DNA of 64,000 nt from JBNPEO01 sp050490315 (GTDB lineage: Bacteria > Actinomycetota > Actinomycetes > Actinomycetales > Micrococcaceae): NCBI RefSeq assembly GCF_050490315.1, contig NZ_JBNPEO010000001.1, positions 558,001 through 622,000 of the forward strand, read 5' to 3'. Shown here piece after piece: positions 50,050 through 58,578 of the stretch (its first letter is position 1; every line of letters begins with the position of its first letter). The notes below the pieces were generated by a model that was given only the letters and a program-made list of their open reading frames with translations, was not told where the DNA came from and made no database searches. Both the position numbers and the translations under genes were made by a program.

Positions 50050-51325
50050 TCCTGCCTCCCAACTTTCTTACCGGTGCATTGTCTTCGTGAACACGCCAAT
50101 CATCTGGCAACAAATGGTCAAGAACATCGTCCACGGTAACAGCGCCAACCAGCCGCCCGGCCTCGTTGACTACCGGAAGAGAGTTCAAGTTGTACGTAGC
50201 CAAGGTCCTAGCTACTTCAGAAATATGAGCTTGGTCAGAGACCGGCTCCAAATTTTTATCCACCAGGTTGCCCAGTGGCTCCGGCGGCGGGAAGCGGAGC
50301 AATTGTTGGATGTGGACAACACCCAAAAAACGTCCGGTGGGCGTCTCCAACGGGGGACGCGCAATAAATATCGACGACGCCAAAGCAGGGGAGAGCTCTT
50401 CACGACGAACGTGGGCCAATGCCTCGGCCACTGTGGCTTCGGGCGGCAAGATCACCGGCACAGGGGTCATAAGACCACCGGCAGTGTCCTCGTCGTATTC
50501 GAGTAGTCGACGCACGTCTTTGGCTTCTTCAGGCTCCATGAGTTGCAGGAGCTCTTCAGCTTGGGCCTCGGGCATTTCGGAGAGAAGGTCCGCTGCGTCA
50601 TCCGGGTCCATCTCTTCGAGGACGTCTGCAGCGCGCTCAACGTTGAGCGAGGAAAGAATCTCTACCTGGTCTTCTTCGGGGAGCTCTTGAAGAACGTCTG
50701 CAAGGCGCTCATCTTGGAGCTCGTGGGCCACTTCAAAACGGCGTTTGCCGCTCATCTCTTGGAGAGCTTCAGCAAAGTCAGCGGGCTTAAGGTCCTCGTG
50801 AGTGGCTACAAAAGCTGTGGCAGCTTGAGGCTCGGTCCGGGCGCCTTGATAGGCGTCAGCCCAGTCAACGATGAGTGTTTCGTTGCGGCGCAAGCGGCTC
50901 AACGGCGACAAAGAATGGCCACGCCGAACAAAAAGTTTGGCCACAAACCAGTCGCCGGAACGGTGCTGTTCCATGGCGATGTCCTCGATGGTGGCGTCAC
51001 CGCTGCCGTCGGCCAAGGTGACGCGGCGGTCAAACATCTCGCCAACAACCAGCGTTTCGGCACCGCGCTGTTCAAAGCGGCGCAGATTTACTAAACCCGT
51101 GCAGATGACTTGGGTCTGGTCCATGGACGTAATTCTGGTCATTGGAACAAATACGCGTTTTTTGCCGGGAACTTCGACCACGATACCCACCACGTGTGGC
51201 GCGCCGCGGTTTGCTCTGGAGAGCACCACAACATCCCGCAGTCGGCCAAGACGGTCACCGAGCGGGTCAAAAACATCGAGCCCTAACAGACGCGCAACAA
51301 AGACGCGTGAAGTATTTGTACTCAC
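50042..51325 (-). CDS. MgtE_N-CBS domain protein with PRC-barrel-like N-terminus, no channel
   Basis: A 427-residue soluble protein. The N-terminal part RVFVARLLGLDVFDPLGDRL is PRC-barrel-like and occurs twice (the second at FVRRGHSLSPLSRLR). Next come MgtE N-domain repeats (EDQVEILSSLNVERAADVLE, DAADLLSEMPEAQAEELLQL) and a CBS pair (MTPVPVILPPEATVAEALAH, LPVVNEAGRLVGAVTVDDVL). The membrane channel of true MgtE is missing, so it is not a Mg2+ transporter alone; it may sense Mg2+ or nucleotides. GTG start behind a leaderless -10. Confidence 0.87.
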   Translation of the reverse strand: MSTNTSRVFVARLLGLDVFDPLGDRLGRLRDVVVLSRANRGAPHVVGIVVEVPGKKRVFVPMTRITSMDQTQVICTGLVNLRRFEQRGAETLVVGEMFDRRVTLADGSGDATIEDIAMEQHRSGDWFVAKLFVRRGHSLSPLSRLRRNETLIVDWADAYQGARTEPQAATAFVATHEDLKPADFAEALQEMSGKRRFEVAHELQDERLADVLQELPEEDQVEILSSLNVERAADVLEEMDPDDAADLLSEMPEAQAEELLQLMEPEEAKDVRRLLEYDEDTAGGLMTPVPVILPPEATVAEALAHVRREELSPALASSIFIARPPLETPTGRFLGVVHIQQLLRFPPPEPLGNLVDKNLEPVSDQAHISEVARTLATYNLNSLPVVNEAGRLVGAVTVDDVLDHLLPDDWRVHEDNAPVRKLGGRIG

Positions 51326-51331
51326 CCCTAC

Positions 51332-51337
51332 AGGCTA
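51332..51337 (-). promoter_or_regulatory. Leaderless -10 element of the MgtE_N/DUF1003/mrp operon
   Basis: On the minus strand TAGCCT is followed by 6 nt (GTAGGG) and the GTG at 51325. Confidence 0.6.
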
Positions 51338-51401
51338 CCGAGTCTGCTCTCTTTTAGCTGAATTTCAGTCTTCTCACATCCATATGGGCAACAATGGAGA
51401 C

Positions 51402-52292
51402 ATGTCAAACATCTTTGGTGCTCCCAAGGCCCTTGAAGAGGCTCGTACTGTCCCTACTGGGGACACTATTGGGTCCTACACTTCGTATCTGGATGCCCAA
51501 AAGGCGGTGGACTATCTGGCGGATCAGCAGTTCCCGGTTCAGCTGGTCTCGATCGTGGGCAATGACTTAAAGATGGTTGAGCGAGTCACTGGCCGCCTGA
51601 GCTACCCGCGAGTTGCCCTCTCCGGGGCTCTGAGCGGTATGTGGTTCGGGCTATTTGTAGGCGTTCTGCTGTCCTTTTTCTCACCGGGCGGATATTTCTC
51701 CATCATTACCTCCGTGCTGATGGGCGCCGCGTTCTTTATGCTCTTCGGGATCGTTACCTACGCCATGCAGCGCGGTAAGCGAGACTTCACCTCAACGAGT
51801 CAAGTCTTGGCATCCAGCTATGACGTTATCGTGGCTCCAGAAGCTGCCCATGAGGCACGTCGTTTGCTGCAACAGTTGCCCATGAAGGCCTCTGACGCTG
51901 CTCCGGGTGGCCACGATGCGGGCGTGTTTACGCAGCAGAGCTACCAGCAGGCTCCCTACCAGCAGCCCGCAGCACCGGCGCAGCCGGAACAGGAACCTCA
52001 GCAGCACCAGCAGCCGCAGTATGGGGAACAGGGCACACCTTCAGGTGGTACGGAGCCACAGCGACCCGCCACGTGGAATGATCCTTACGGCCAGAACAGC
52101 GCAGGCCAGAACAGTGCAGGCCAGAACTCAGCTGGCGAGCACAATGCGGATTCTGCCGCAAACACCGAAGTGGCCCCCGCGCCTACGGAGCGTAAGTCCA
52201 CCAATTACCCTGACCTTCCGGACGGCCGCCCGCAATATGGCATTCGACTTCCTCAGGACGGCCAGCAGGGCAACGGACCTAAGACTGACTAG
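51402..52292 (+). CDS. General stress protein 17M-like membrane protein with Gln/Pro-rich tail
   Basis: A 296-residue protein. The N-terminal domain (SYTSYLDAQKAVDYLADQQF, PVQLVSIVGNDLKMVERVTG) is the general-stress-protein 17M type. Two membrane helices follow (VALSGALSGMWFGLFVGVLL and FSIITSVLMGAAFFMLFGIV). The last 120 residues are low-complexity, with QQP runs and a 15-bp in-frame repeat giving GQNSA three times. AATGGAGAC precedes the ATG. The 3' end carries a 14-bp tandem repeat that starts at the stop codon. Confidence 0.82.
   Translation: MSNIFGAPKALEEARTVPTGDTIGSYTSYLDAQKAVDYLADQQFPVQLVSIVGNDLKMVERVTGRLSYPRVALSGALSGMWFGLFVGVLLSFFSPGGYFSIITSVLMGAAFFMLFGIVTYAMQRGKRDFTSTSQVLASSYDVIVAPEAAHEARRLLQQLPMKASDAAPGGHDAGVFTQQSYQQAPYQQPAAPAQPEQEPQQHQQPQYGEQGTPSGGTEPQRPATWNDPYGQNSAGQNSAGQNSAGEHNADSAANTEVAPAPTERKSTNYPDLPDGRPQYGIRLPQDGQQGNGPKTD
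52089..52133 (+). repeat. In-frame 15-bp triplicate (GQNSA)
   Basis: Three near-identical units start at 52089, 52104 and 52119, each coding GQNSA. Confidence 0.85.
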
Positions 52293-52344
52293 TCCCTTCT
52301 TGCTAGTCCTTTCCTGCTTGTACCTTCCTGCTAGTACCGTCCTG
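52289..52344 (+). repeat. Degenerate 14-bp tandem repeat beginning at a stop codon
   Basis: Four 14-nt units (52289, 52303, 52317, 52331) of pattern CTAGTCCYTTCYTG. The first contains the stop TAG (52290-52292) of the general stress protein gene. Confidence 0.75.
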
Positions 52345-52400
52345 GCAGTGCAGCACTGGGGAAGGGGACAACACCAGGGAAGCCAAGAGGGTCACCACAT

Positions 52401-52451
52401 AACGGCGGCTTCGGTTGCTCTAGAAGTTCTAGAGCAACCGAAGCCGCCGTT
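52401..52451. terminator. Bidirectional terminator between stress protein and pepP genes
   Basis: A perfect 25-bp inverted repeat around a single G, followed by TTTTG on the plus strand. It lies between two converging genes. Confidence 0.9.
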
Positions 52452-52468
52452 TTTGCAGTAGGGCGGGT

Positions 52469-54037
52469 TTAGCCCTGAGCTAGCCCTGCCATCCAGTTCT
52501 CAACTTCCTCCGGGGTGCGCGGAAGTGCAGCGGAGAGATTGACTGGACCTTCAGCGGTCATCAGGATGTCATCCTCAATGCGCACACCAATACCGCGGTA
52601 CTCTTCCGGGATCGCCAGATCCTCGTTCTTGAAGTAGAGACCCGGCTCAATGGTGAAGACCATTCCCTCCGTCAGTACGCCGTCGAGGTACAGCTCGCGC
52701 TTGGCCTGGGCACAGTCGTGAACGTCCAGTCCCAAGTGGTGGCTGGTGCCGTGGGGCATCCATCGGCGGTGCTGCTGGCCCTCCGGAGAAACGGCTTCTT
52801 CTACGGAGACCGGCAACAGGCCCCATTCGGCCAGGCGCTCGGCCAAAACGCGGGTTGCCGTGGAGTGGATATCGCGGAACTTCACACCCGGCTGGGCTGC
52901 TGCGAAACCTGCATCGGCAGCGTCCAGTACAGCCTGGTAAACCTTGCGCTGAACCTCGGAAAAGGTGCCGTTTGTAGGCAAGGTACGGGTGACGTCAGCG
53001 GTGTAGAGCGAATCTGCTTCGACCCCAGCGTCCAAGAGAAGCAATTCGCCTTCCTTGACTGTCCCATTGTTGTGGGTCCAGTGGAGGATGGTGGCGTTGT
53101 TACCGGCGGCTGCGATGGTGTCATAACCCAGCTCATTGCCTTCTTCGCGGGCACGAGCAAAAAATGCGCCCTCAACAACGCGCTCGCCGCGGCGGTGGCC
53201 AATGGCTCGAGGCAAGGACTTCACAACTTCTTCGAAGCCTTGAACGGTGGCCGCAATGGCCACCTTCATCTGCTGAATTTCCCACTCGTCCTTGAGTAGA
53301 CGCAGCTCAGAGAGCGCTTCGCTCAGAACCTCGTCCAGGGCGTCCAACGCGGTGAGGTCAAGGTTCTCAGGGTCCTTCGCGGTGTTGTAGCGTGCGGTAT
53401 CAACAAGAGCATCGATGTTCTCATCAACTTTGCGCACCAAGCGGATGGAAATTCCGCCGATCTCCGGCGCACCCACGTTTTTGGTGATGGCAACTTCGAG
53501 CTCATCCAGATGAGCCGTGGCAAGGCCCAAACGAGCCTTGAACTCCGCCAAGGTTGGGCGCGGGCCAATCCAGAACTCGCCTGATCGGGCGTCGGCGTAG
53601 AACTGTTCGGTGTCCCGGCCGGCCAAAGGACGGAAGTAGAGCGTCGCGTGGTGGTGACCGCCGTCATCGCCCTTTCCTTCATCGGTAGGTTCCAGAATCA
53701 GCACAGCATCCGGCTCATGGTCCAAGCCCAAACCGGTCAGATGGGCAAAAGCGGAGTGCGGGCGGAAACGGTAATCGCAGTCATTGGAACGGACTTTCAA
53801 CGGGCCGGCCGGAATCACCAAACGTTCGCCCTTGAACAGTTCAGAAATGGCACGACGGCGTCCGGCGGCGTGGTCTGCGACCTCGTCGAGGCCCGGCAAC
53901 TCCGAAGAGGCGGGGGCCCAGTTGCTAGCCATAAAGGCCTTAAAAGCAACAGAATTGGGTCGCTGTGAACGATTATTCACGCGGTCTTCGAGAGCTTGAG
54001 AGCTTACTTCGGGGGTGTTTTCAGCGTTAGTCACCAT
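52469..54037 (-). CDS. pepP: Xaa-Pro aminopeptidase (M24B)
   Basis: A 522-residue aminopeptidase P. The N-terminal domain (RSNDCDYRFRPHSAFAHLTG) precedes the pita-bread domain with metal ligands LLLDAGVEADSLYTADVTRT (two Asp), PHGTSHHLGLDVHDC (His), GMVFTIEPGLYF (Glu) and IGVRIEDDILM (Glu). It removes N-terminal residues before proline using two Mn2+. The 35-residue N-terminal extension is disordered. The ATG at 54037 is followed at once by a GTG that could also serve. Confidence 0.93.
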   Translation of the reverse strand: MVTNAENTPEVSSQALEDRVNNRSQRPNSVAFKAFMASNWAPASSELPGLDEVADHAAGRRRAISELFKGERLVIPAGPLKVRSNDCDYRFRPHSAFAHLTGLGLDHEPDAVLILEPTDEGKGDDGGHHHATLYFRPLAGRDTEQFYADARSGEFWIGPRPTLAEFKARLGLATAHLDELEVAITKNVGAPEIGGISIRLVRKVDENIDALVDTARYNTAKDPENLDLTALDALDEVLSEALSELRLLKDEWEIQQMKVAIAATVQGFEEVVKSLPRAIGHRRGERVVEGAFFARAREEGNELGYDTIAAAGNNATILHWTHNNGTVKEGELLLLDAGVEADSLYTADVTRTLPTNGTFSEVQRKVYQAVLDAADAGFAAAQPGVKFRDIHSTATRVLAERLAEWGLLPVSVEEAVSPEGQQHRRWMPHGTSHHLGLDVHDCAQAKRELYLDGVLTEGMVFTIEPGLYFKNEDLAIPEEYRGIGVRIEDDILMTAEGPVNLSAALPRTPEEVENWMAGLAQG

Positions 54038-54099
54038 CCCATGTTCTCACCGGGCGCGCGGGCGGCCAAGCGCGAGGGGCTCAATGGCCCCAGCTCGTC

Positions 54100-54105
54100 T
54101 AGGCT
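54100..54105 (+). promoter_or_regulatory. Leaderless -10 element of the PHP gene
   Basis: TAGGCT is followed by 6 nt (GAGAGC) and the GTG at 54112. Confidence 0.6.
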
Positions 54106-54111
54106 GAGAGC

Positions 54112-54960
54112 GTGAGGATCGATCTGCACACCCATTCACGCATCTCCGACGGCACCGAATCTCCTGCCGAGGTGATGAAATCTGCGCACGCTGCAGCCCT
54201 TGACGTCGTGGCGCTCACGGACCACGACACCACGGCTGGCTGGGCAGAAGCGGCGGCTGCAGCAACGGCTTTAGGGCTGAGCTTTGTTCCCGGAATGGAG
54301 GTTTCTTGCCGCACGGACAATGGGATCAGCGTCCATCTTCTCAGCTACCTGCACGATCCGGCGGATCCTGGTTTGCTCGAGGAGATCACCAAGGCTCGCG
54401 ACGCGCGGCTCAGCCGGGCCGAGACCATGGTCAACTTGCTGGCGGAGGACTACCCGCTGAGCTGGGATGACGTTACAGCTCACGTTTCCCCCGGTGCCAC
54501 CGTAGGAAGGCCGCACATTGCCGACGCGCTTGTAGCCGCCGGGATAGTGGCTGACCGGAGTGAAGCTTTCGCCTCCATTCTCACGCCGCACTCAAAGTAC
54601 TACGCGCATCACTATGCGCCGCATCCTGCCCGCGCCGTTGAATTGGTCCGTGCGGCCGGTGGCGTGCCCGTCTTCGCTCACCCTGTTGCCGCAGCCCGCG
54701 GCCGGGTAGTGGAAGAGTCAGTCTTTCTAGAGATGATCGACGCCGGACTGGCCGGGGTAGAGATTGACCACCGAGATAATCCTGAGGACGGCCGGGAGTT
54801 CTTGCGCCAGCTCGCTGTCAAGCACTCACTGTTGATCACCGGGTCCAGCGATTATCACGGCAGCGGAAAGGTTAACCGCCTCGGCGAGAACCTGACCAGC
54901 GAGGAAGCCTTGGGGGAGATTGAAGCCCAAGGGCGAGGCGCCGCCGTCGTACGTCCCTAA
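54112..54960 (+). CDS. PHP-domain phosphoesterase (YciV/RNase AM-like)
   Basis: A 282-residue PHP protein with metal sites RIDLHTHSRISDG, VALTDHDTTAGW, PGMEVSC, PVFAHPVA and TGSSDYHGSG. Members of the YciV/TrpH branch act on 3',5'-nucleotide bisphosphates or the 5' ends of RNA; substrate here is inferred. Length and motif order are normal. GTG start, leaderless promoter. marC follows 83 nt later with its own promoter. Confidence 0.88.
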   Translation: MRIDLHTHSRISDGTESPAEVMKSAHAAALDVVALTDHDTTAGWAEAAAAATALGLSFVPGMEVSCRTDNGISVHLLSYLHDPADPGLLEEITKARDARLSRAETMVNLLAEDYPLSWDDVTAHVSPGATVGRPHIADALVAAGIVADRSEAFASILTPHSKYYAHHYAPHPARAVELVRAAGGVPVFAHPVAAARGRVVEESVFLEMIDAGLAGVEIDHRDNPEDGREFLRQLAVKHSLLITGSSDYHGSGKVNRLGENLTSEEALGEIEAQGRGAAVVRP

Positions 54961-55031
54961 GGTCCTGAACAGCTGGAGCTGGATTGGCAATTTCACATGC
55001 CGTTTCAGTCCTTTTGCCTAAACTGGGCCAC

Positions 55032-55037
55032 TAAACT
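55032..55037 (+). promoter_or_regulatory. Leaderless -10 element of marC
   Basis: TAAACT is followed by 6 nt (TGGCTA) and the GTG at 55044. Confidence 0.55.
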
Positions 55038-55043
55038 TGGCTA

Positions 55044-55661
55044 GTGAACTGGATTGACCTGCAACTTTTTGCCTCGGTACTCGTGACGCTATTTGTGATC
55101 ATGGACCCGCCCGGCACCGTGCCCATTTTTATGTCTCTGACGGCTCAAATGTCGCCCCGAGACCGGAACCTCTCAGCGTTACAAGCGCTTTTGGTGGCCA
55201 CCGGTGTGATTGTGGCTTTTGCCATCTTTGGCCAATCCATTCTGAACTACATGCACATTTCCCTCGCTGCGCTTCAAGGCGCTGGTGGGTTGCTGCTGGT
55301 GCTGATCGCACTGCAATTGCTCACTGGCTCTACGGGTGGCGAAGAGACAGCTACCAAGTACAAAAACGTTGCCTTTGTGCCGTTGGGTACTCCGTTGATG
55401 GCAGGTCCGGGCGCGATTGTGGCAGTGATGGTCAACGTGCAGCGGTCCTCGACGTTCCCGCAGTACCTGGCAGTAGGCTTGGGCATTGCTGTAACCCTCG
55501 CGGCCCTGTATTTGGCCATGCGCTTTGCTGGGCTGGTTCAGCGGGTATTGGGTGAGAACGGCGTGGAACTCGTCACCCGTATTGCTGGTCTTTTGCTCTC
55601 GGCGATCGCTGTGCAAATGATCGCCGACTCGGTCCACGCTTTTATGCGTTCTTGGAGCTAG
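55044..55661 (+). CDS. MarC family integral membrane protein
   Basis: A 205-residue protein with six membrane segments: LFVIMDPPGTVPIFMSLTAQ, LLVATGVIVAFAIFGQSILN, GGLLLVLIALQLLTG, PLGTPLMAGPGAIVAVMVNV. The DPxGxxPIF and P-x-GPGA motifs are family marks. Its function is unknown; it was once wrongly linked to antibiotic resistance. The 3' end overlaps the converging DNA methyltransferase gene by 20 nt. Confidence 0.9.
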   Translation: MNWIDLQLFASVLVTLFVIMDPPGTVPIFMSLTAQMSPRDRNLSALQALLVATGVIVAFAIFGQSILNYMHISLAALQGAGGLLLVLIALQLLTGSTGGEETATKYKNVAFVPLGTPLMAGPGAIVAVMVNVQRSSTFPQYLAVGLGIAVTLAALYLAMRFAGLVQRVLGENGVELVTRIAGLLLSAIAVQMIADSVHAFMRSWS

Positions 55662-56523
55662 GGAAACCTACTACCTCGGCTACCGCACCCAGGCGCTTGG
55701 CCATTACTTCGATGGCTGGCGGGTTTTGGTCAACACACACAAAACGGCGCCCCGATTTTGAAGCGACAGCACCGAGCGTCCCTGAACCGGCAAAAAAGTC
55801 TAAGCACCAGTCGCCTTCACGGCTTGACGCTGTCACGATGCGCCGAATGAGGCCCTCGGGCTTCTGCGTGGGGTAACCAGTTTTCTCTTTACCGGTGGGG
55901 GAGACGATGGTGTGCCACCAGACGTCGGTCGGCAGTTTGCCGAGCTTTCGTTTGGCCTCGGTGACCAGCCCGGGAGCCATATAGGGTTCCCGGTCCACAG
56001 CTGCTGCATCAAAGTGATAACGGGACGGGTTTTTGACGTACACCAAGATGTTGTCGTGCTTGGTGGGCCAACGGTTCTTCGCTCGTGCGCCGTAGTCGTA
56101 GGCCCAGATGATCTCGTTGAGGAACGATTCGCGCCCAAAGATCGAATCCAACATCACTTTGGCGTAGTGCACCTCACGGTAATCAAGGTGCAAGTACAAG
56201 GTGCCATCGTCGGCAAGAAGGCGCCAAGCTTCCATAAGCCGAGGCTCCAAAAAGGCCCAATAGTCGCTGAACGCGTCGTCGTAACGGTGCAAGGCGCCCT
56301 TGACCGTGGCATAAGACCGGCCTTGGAAACCCACGCGGTCACCATCGGCGGCTTCGCTGCGTACCATCGTGGTCAGCTGGCGGCTTTGAACCCGCCCGGT
56401 GTTGAACGGCGGATCAACATAAATCAGAGTAAAGGCGCCGTCCGGCAGTGTTGGCAAAAATTCCGCATTATCAGCGTGAACCACCAAATTGCTGCCGTCC
56501 GGCGCCCAGACAGAGTTGTGCAT
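55642..56523 (-). CDS. Orphan DNA methyltransferase (N4/N6, beta class)
   Basis: A 293-residue methyltransferase. Catalytic motif IV is LIYVDPPFNTGRVQS (DPPF) near the N-terminus and SAM motif I is CLDFFAGSGTLGAVASKSGR near the C-terminus. This order defines the beta class, as in CcrM-like enzymes. Other parts are YLHLDYREVHYAKVMLDSIF and FLNEIIWAYDYGARAKNRWP. No restriction endonuclease or specificity gene is adjacent, so it may be an orphan regulator-type methylase. The target sequence cannot be read from the protein. It lies 9 nt downstream of the helicase gene. Confidence 0.87.
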   Translation of the reverse strand: MHNSVWAPDGSNLVVHADNAEFLPTLPDGAFTLIYVDPPFNTGRVQSRQLTTMVRSEAADGDRVGFQGRSYATVKGALHRYDDAFSDYWAFLEPRLMEAWRLLADDGTLYLHLDYREVHYAKVMLDSIFGRESFLNEIIWAYDYGARAKNRWPTKHDNILVYVKNPSRYHFDAAAVDREPYMAPGLVTEAKRKLGKLPTDVWWHTIVSPTGKEKTGYPTQKPEGLIRRIVTASSREGDWCLDFFAGSGTLGAVASKSGRRFVCVDQNPPAIEVMAKRLGAVAEVVGFPSSKNA

Positions 56524-56532
56524 CGAGGCGTC

Positions 56533-58239
56533 TTAGCCTTCGTTAGTGGAGGGGGCGTTGTTGCCACCCTGCTCCGGGGCGTTGACTACCTCGCCGTTAC
56601 GGCGACGAGTACGGCTACGGTTACGGCGAACGCGCGGCTCGGACGACGCTGATGCTGCGGCCTCCGTGCGGTTCTCATCACGTGCGGGCCGTGAGGTGCT
56701 TGCGGCATCCCGAGTGGCGGCCTCGGACTGGCGTCCGGAATCACGGCCGCCGTCGCGGTTACGGTCGTGAGAACCGCTGCGTGAACCCTGTGAAGCGCCA
56801 CCGCGGGAATTCTGCCGGGGGCCGCGAGAATCCGGACGCGAACCTCCAGCATTCTTTTTGCCGGTCTCGCCCAAGTCTTCAAGAACTTCGCCGCCAACGC
56901 CTTCAAGTACGCGCTGATTGCGGGGCAAACGGCCCTTGGTGCCGGCCGGAATGTCCAAGTCCTCATAGAGGTGGGGTGAAGAGGAGTAGGTCTCGATTGG
57001 CTCGGGGACGCTCAGGCCTAGGGCCTTGTTGATCAGACCCCAGCGAGGCATGTCATCCCAGTCAACAAAGGTCACCGCGGTGCCCTTGTTGCCTGCGCGG
57101 CCGGTGCGGCCAACACGGTGCAAGTAGATTTTCTCGTCTTCTACGCACTGGTAGTTGATCACGTGAGTGACATCGTCCACATCAATACCGCGGGCAGCAA
57201 CGTCAGTGGCAACCAAAACGTCCACCTTGTTGTTGCGGAAAGCTCGCAAAGCCTGCTCGCGTGCACCCTGTCCAAGGTCACCGTGGATGGCTGCAGCGGC
57301 GAAACCGCGATCAACCAGCTCTTCAGAAACTTTGGCGGCGGTGCGCTTGGTTTTGGTGAAGATGATGCTGCGTCCGCGGCCACGTGCCTGCAGAATACGT
57401 GCCACAACCTCAATCTTGTCCATGGCGTGGGCACGGTAGATCAGCTGACGGATGTCGCGCTTGGTCAGGCCTTCGTCATCCGGGTCAGCTGCACGAATGT
57501 GCGTGGGCTGGGTCATGTAGCGCCGGGCCATAGCAATGACCGGGCCAGGCATGGTGGCAGAGAACAACAAGGTCTGGCGGACCGCAGGAGTACCAGCGAT
57601 CAATGTTTCCACGTCCGGCAAGAAACCAAGGTCAAGCATTTCGTCAGCCTCATCGAGGATCACGATCTTGACGTTTTTGAGGACCAAATGCTTTTGCTTG
57701 TAAAGGTCAATGAGTCGACCCGGGGTACCCACTACAAGCTCAACGCCCTTTTGAAGAGCTTCAATCTGAGGCTCGTAGGCGCGCCCACCGTAAATGGTAG
57801 CTATCCGCGCGTTGCGCTTGCGTGAGGCAGTCTGAAGATCGTTAGCCACCTGAACGGCAAGTTCACGCGTGGGAACAATAACGAGTGCTTGAGGCGCACC
57901 CGGTGCTGGCAAACGGTCATAGCCGGGGTCATCCTGGCCAACCACACGCTGAAGAGCGGGGATACCAAAGCCGAGCGTTTTACCCGTTCCGGTTTTGGCC
58001 TGACCAATGATGTCGTGGCCAGCAAGGGCTACGGGCAAGGTCATGGACTGGATGGGGAAAGGATGAGTAATTCCGGCATCAGCCAGCGACTCAACGATGT
58101 CTGCGCGGACGTCGTAGTCGGCGAAAGACTTCTCTTCAATTTCTTTAGCTACCGCGGTGGTAACGATGGTCTCTTCAGGCTCAAGGACTTCCGTACCGGA
58201 GGCATCGCTGAGGATTTCATGGGTGTGCAATTCACTCAC
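56533..58239 (-). CDS. DEAD-box RNA helicase
   Basis: A 568-residue helicase with Q motif and I GQAKTGTGKTLGFGIPALQR, Ia VPTRELAVQVANDL, II ILDEADEMLDLGFL, III LLFSATMPG, V VATDVAARGIDVDDVTHVIN and VI HRVGRTGRAG. The C-terminal 110 residues are basic and rich in Arg, Gly, Ser and Asp, an RNA-binding tail as in RhlE/CsdA-type proteins. Role in ribosome assembly or mRNA turnover, often cold-induced. The 5' region is unusually long (about 300 nt) without a gene. Confidence 0.93.
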   Translation of the reverse strand: MSELHTHEILSDASGTEVLEPEETIVTTAVAKEIEEKSFADYDVRADIVESLADAGITHPFPIQSMTLPVALAGHDIIGQAKTGTGKTLGFGIPALQRVVGQDDPGYDRLPAPGAPQALVIVPTRELAVQVANDLQTASRKRNARIATIYGGRAYEPQIEALQKGVELVVGTPGRLIDLYKQKHLVLKNVKIVILDEADEMLDLGFLPDVETLIAGTPAVRQTLLFSATMPGPVIAMARRYMTQPTHIRAADPDDEGLTKRDIRQLIYRAHAMDKIEVVARILQARGRGRSIIFTKTKRTAAKVSEELVDRGFAAAAIHGDLGQGAREQALRAFRNNKVDVLVATDVAARGIDVDDVTHVINYQCVEDEKIYLHRVGRTGRAGNKGTAVTFVDWDDMPRWGLINKALGLSVPEPIETYSSSPHLYEDLDIPAGTKGRLPRNQRVLEGVGGEVLEDLGETGKKNAGGSRPDSRGPRQNSRGGASQGSRSGSHDRNRDGGRDSGRQSEAATRDAASTSRPARDENRTEAAASASSEPRVRRNRSRTRRRNGEVVNAPEQGGNNAPSTNEG

Positions 58240-58578
58240 AGGGAGTTTCCTTATTCATTTGGGCCGCGCGTTGTGCTCGACGTAGAGGTAGAACGTTGTT
58301 CCGGACCTTCGGAGCACACGGTAAACGCGCAGACAATTCCAGTGGAGCCGATCGCGGTTTTTCTAGGCGCCGGCACTGGGACCGGCGGTTCATTATCAGT
58401 CCGCGTAGGGGCGGGATTGTTGATTTCAGGGACCGCATCAGCTGCGGCCAGCGAAGTTTGGTGGTTCAATCAACGACCGGGCATCCATAACTACTTTTTC
58501 AGTCTAGCCGTAGAGCAGCCGAATCACGGGATCGCGCCACAAGGTGGGCTACCTTGTGGCGCTGGCAACGCTGAGTGC
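58240..58578 (-). other. Long 5' leader region of the helicase gene
   Basis: A 339-nt gap. On the minus strand a 72-codon Pro/Thr-rich frame (58251-58469, TTG start) exists, but it has no family likeness or ribosome-binding site and is probably chance. The region holds the ribonuclease terminator at its right end. A regulatory mRNA leader for the helicase is plausible, not shown. Confidence 0.4.
58534..58562 (-). terminator. Stem-loop after the RNB ribonuclease gene
   Basis: GCGCCACAAGGT pairs with ACCTTGTGGCGC around a 5-nt loop, 16 nt past the stop on the minus strand. There is no strong U-tract. Confidence 0.6.

Noticed and set aside
52469..52500. Another 3'-end duplication at pepP (CAGGGCTA twice)
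   Set aside because: Only 8 bp are repeated, too little to separate from chance.
55642..58239. Restriction-modification or defence island around the DNA methyltransferase
   Set aside because: No endonuclease, specificity subunit or other defence gene is nearby; neighbours are housekeeping genes.
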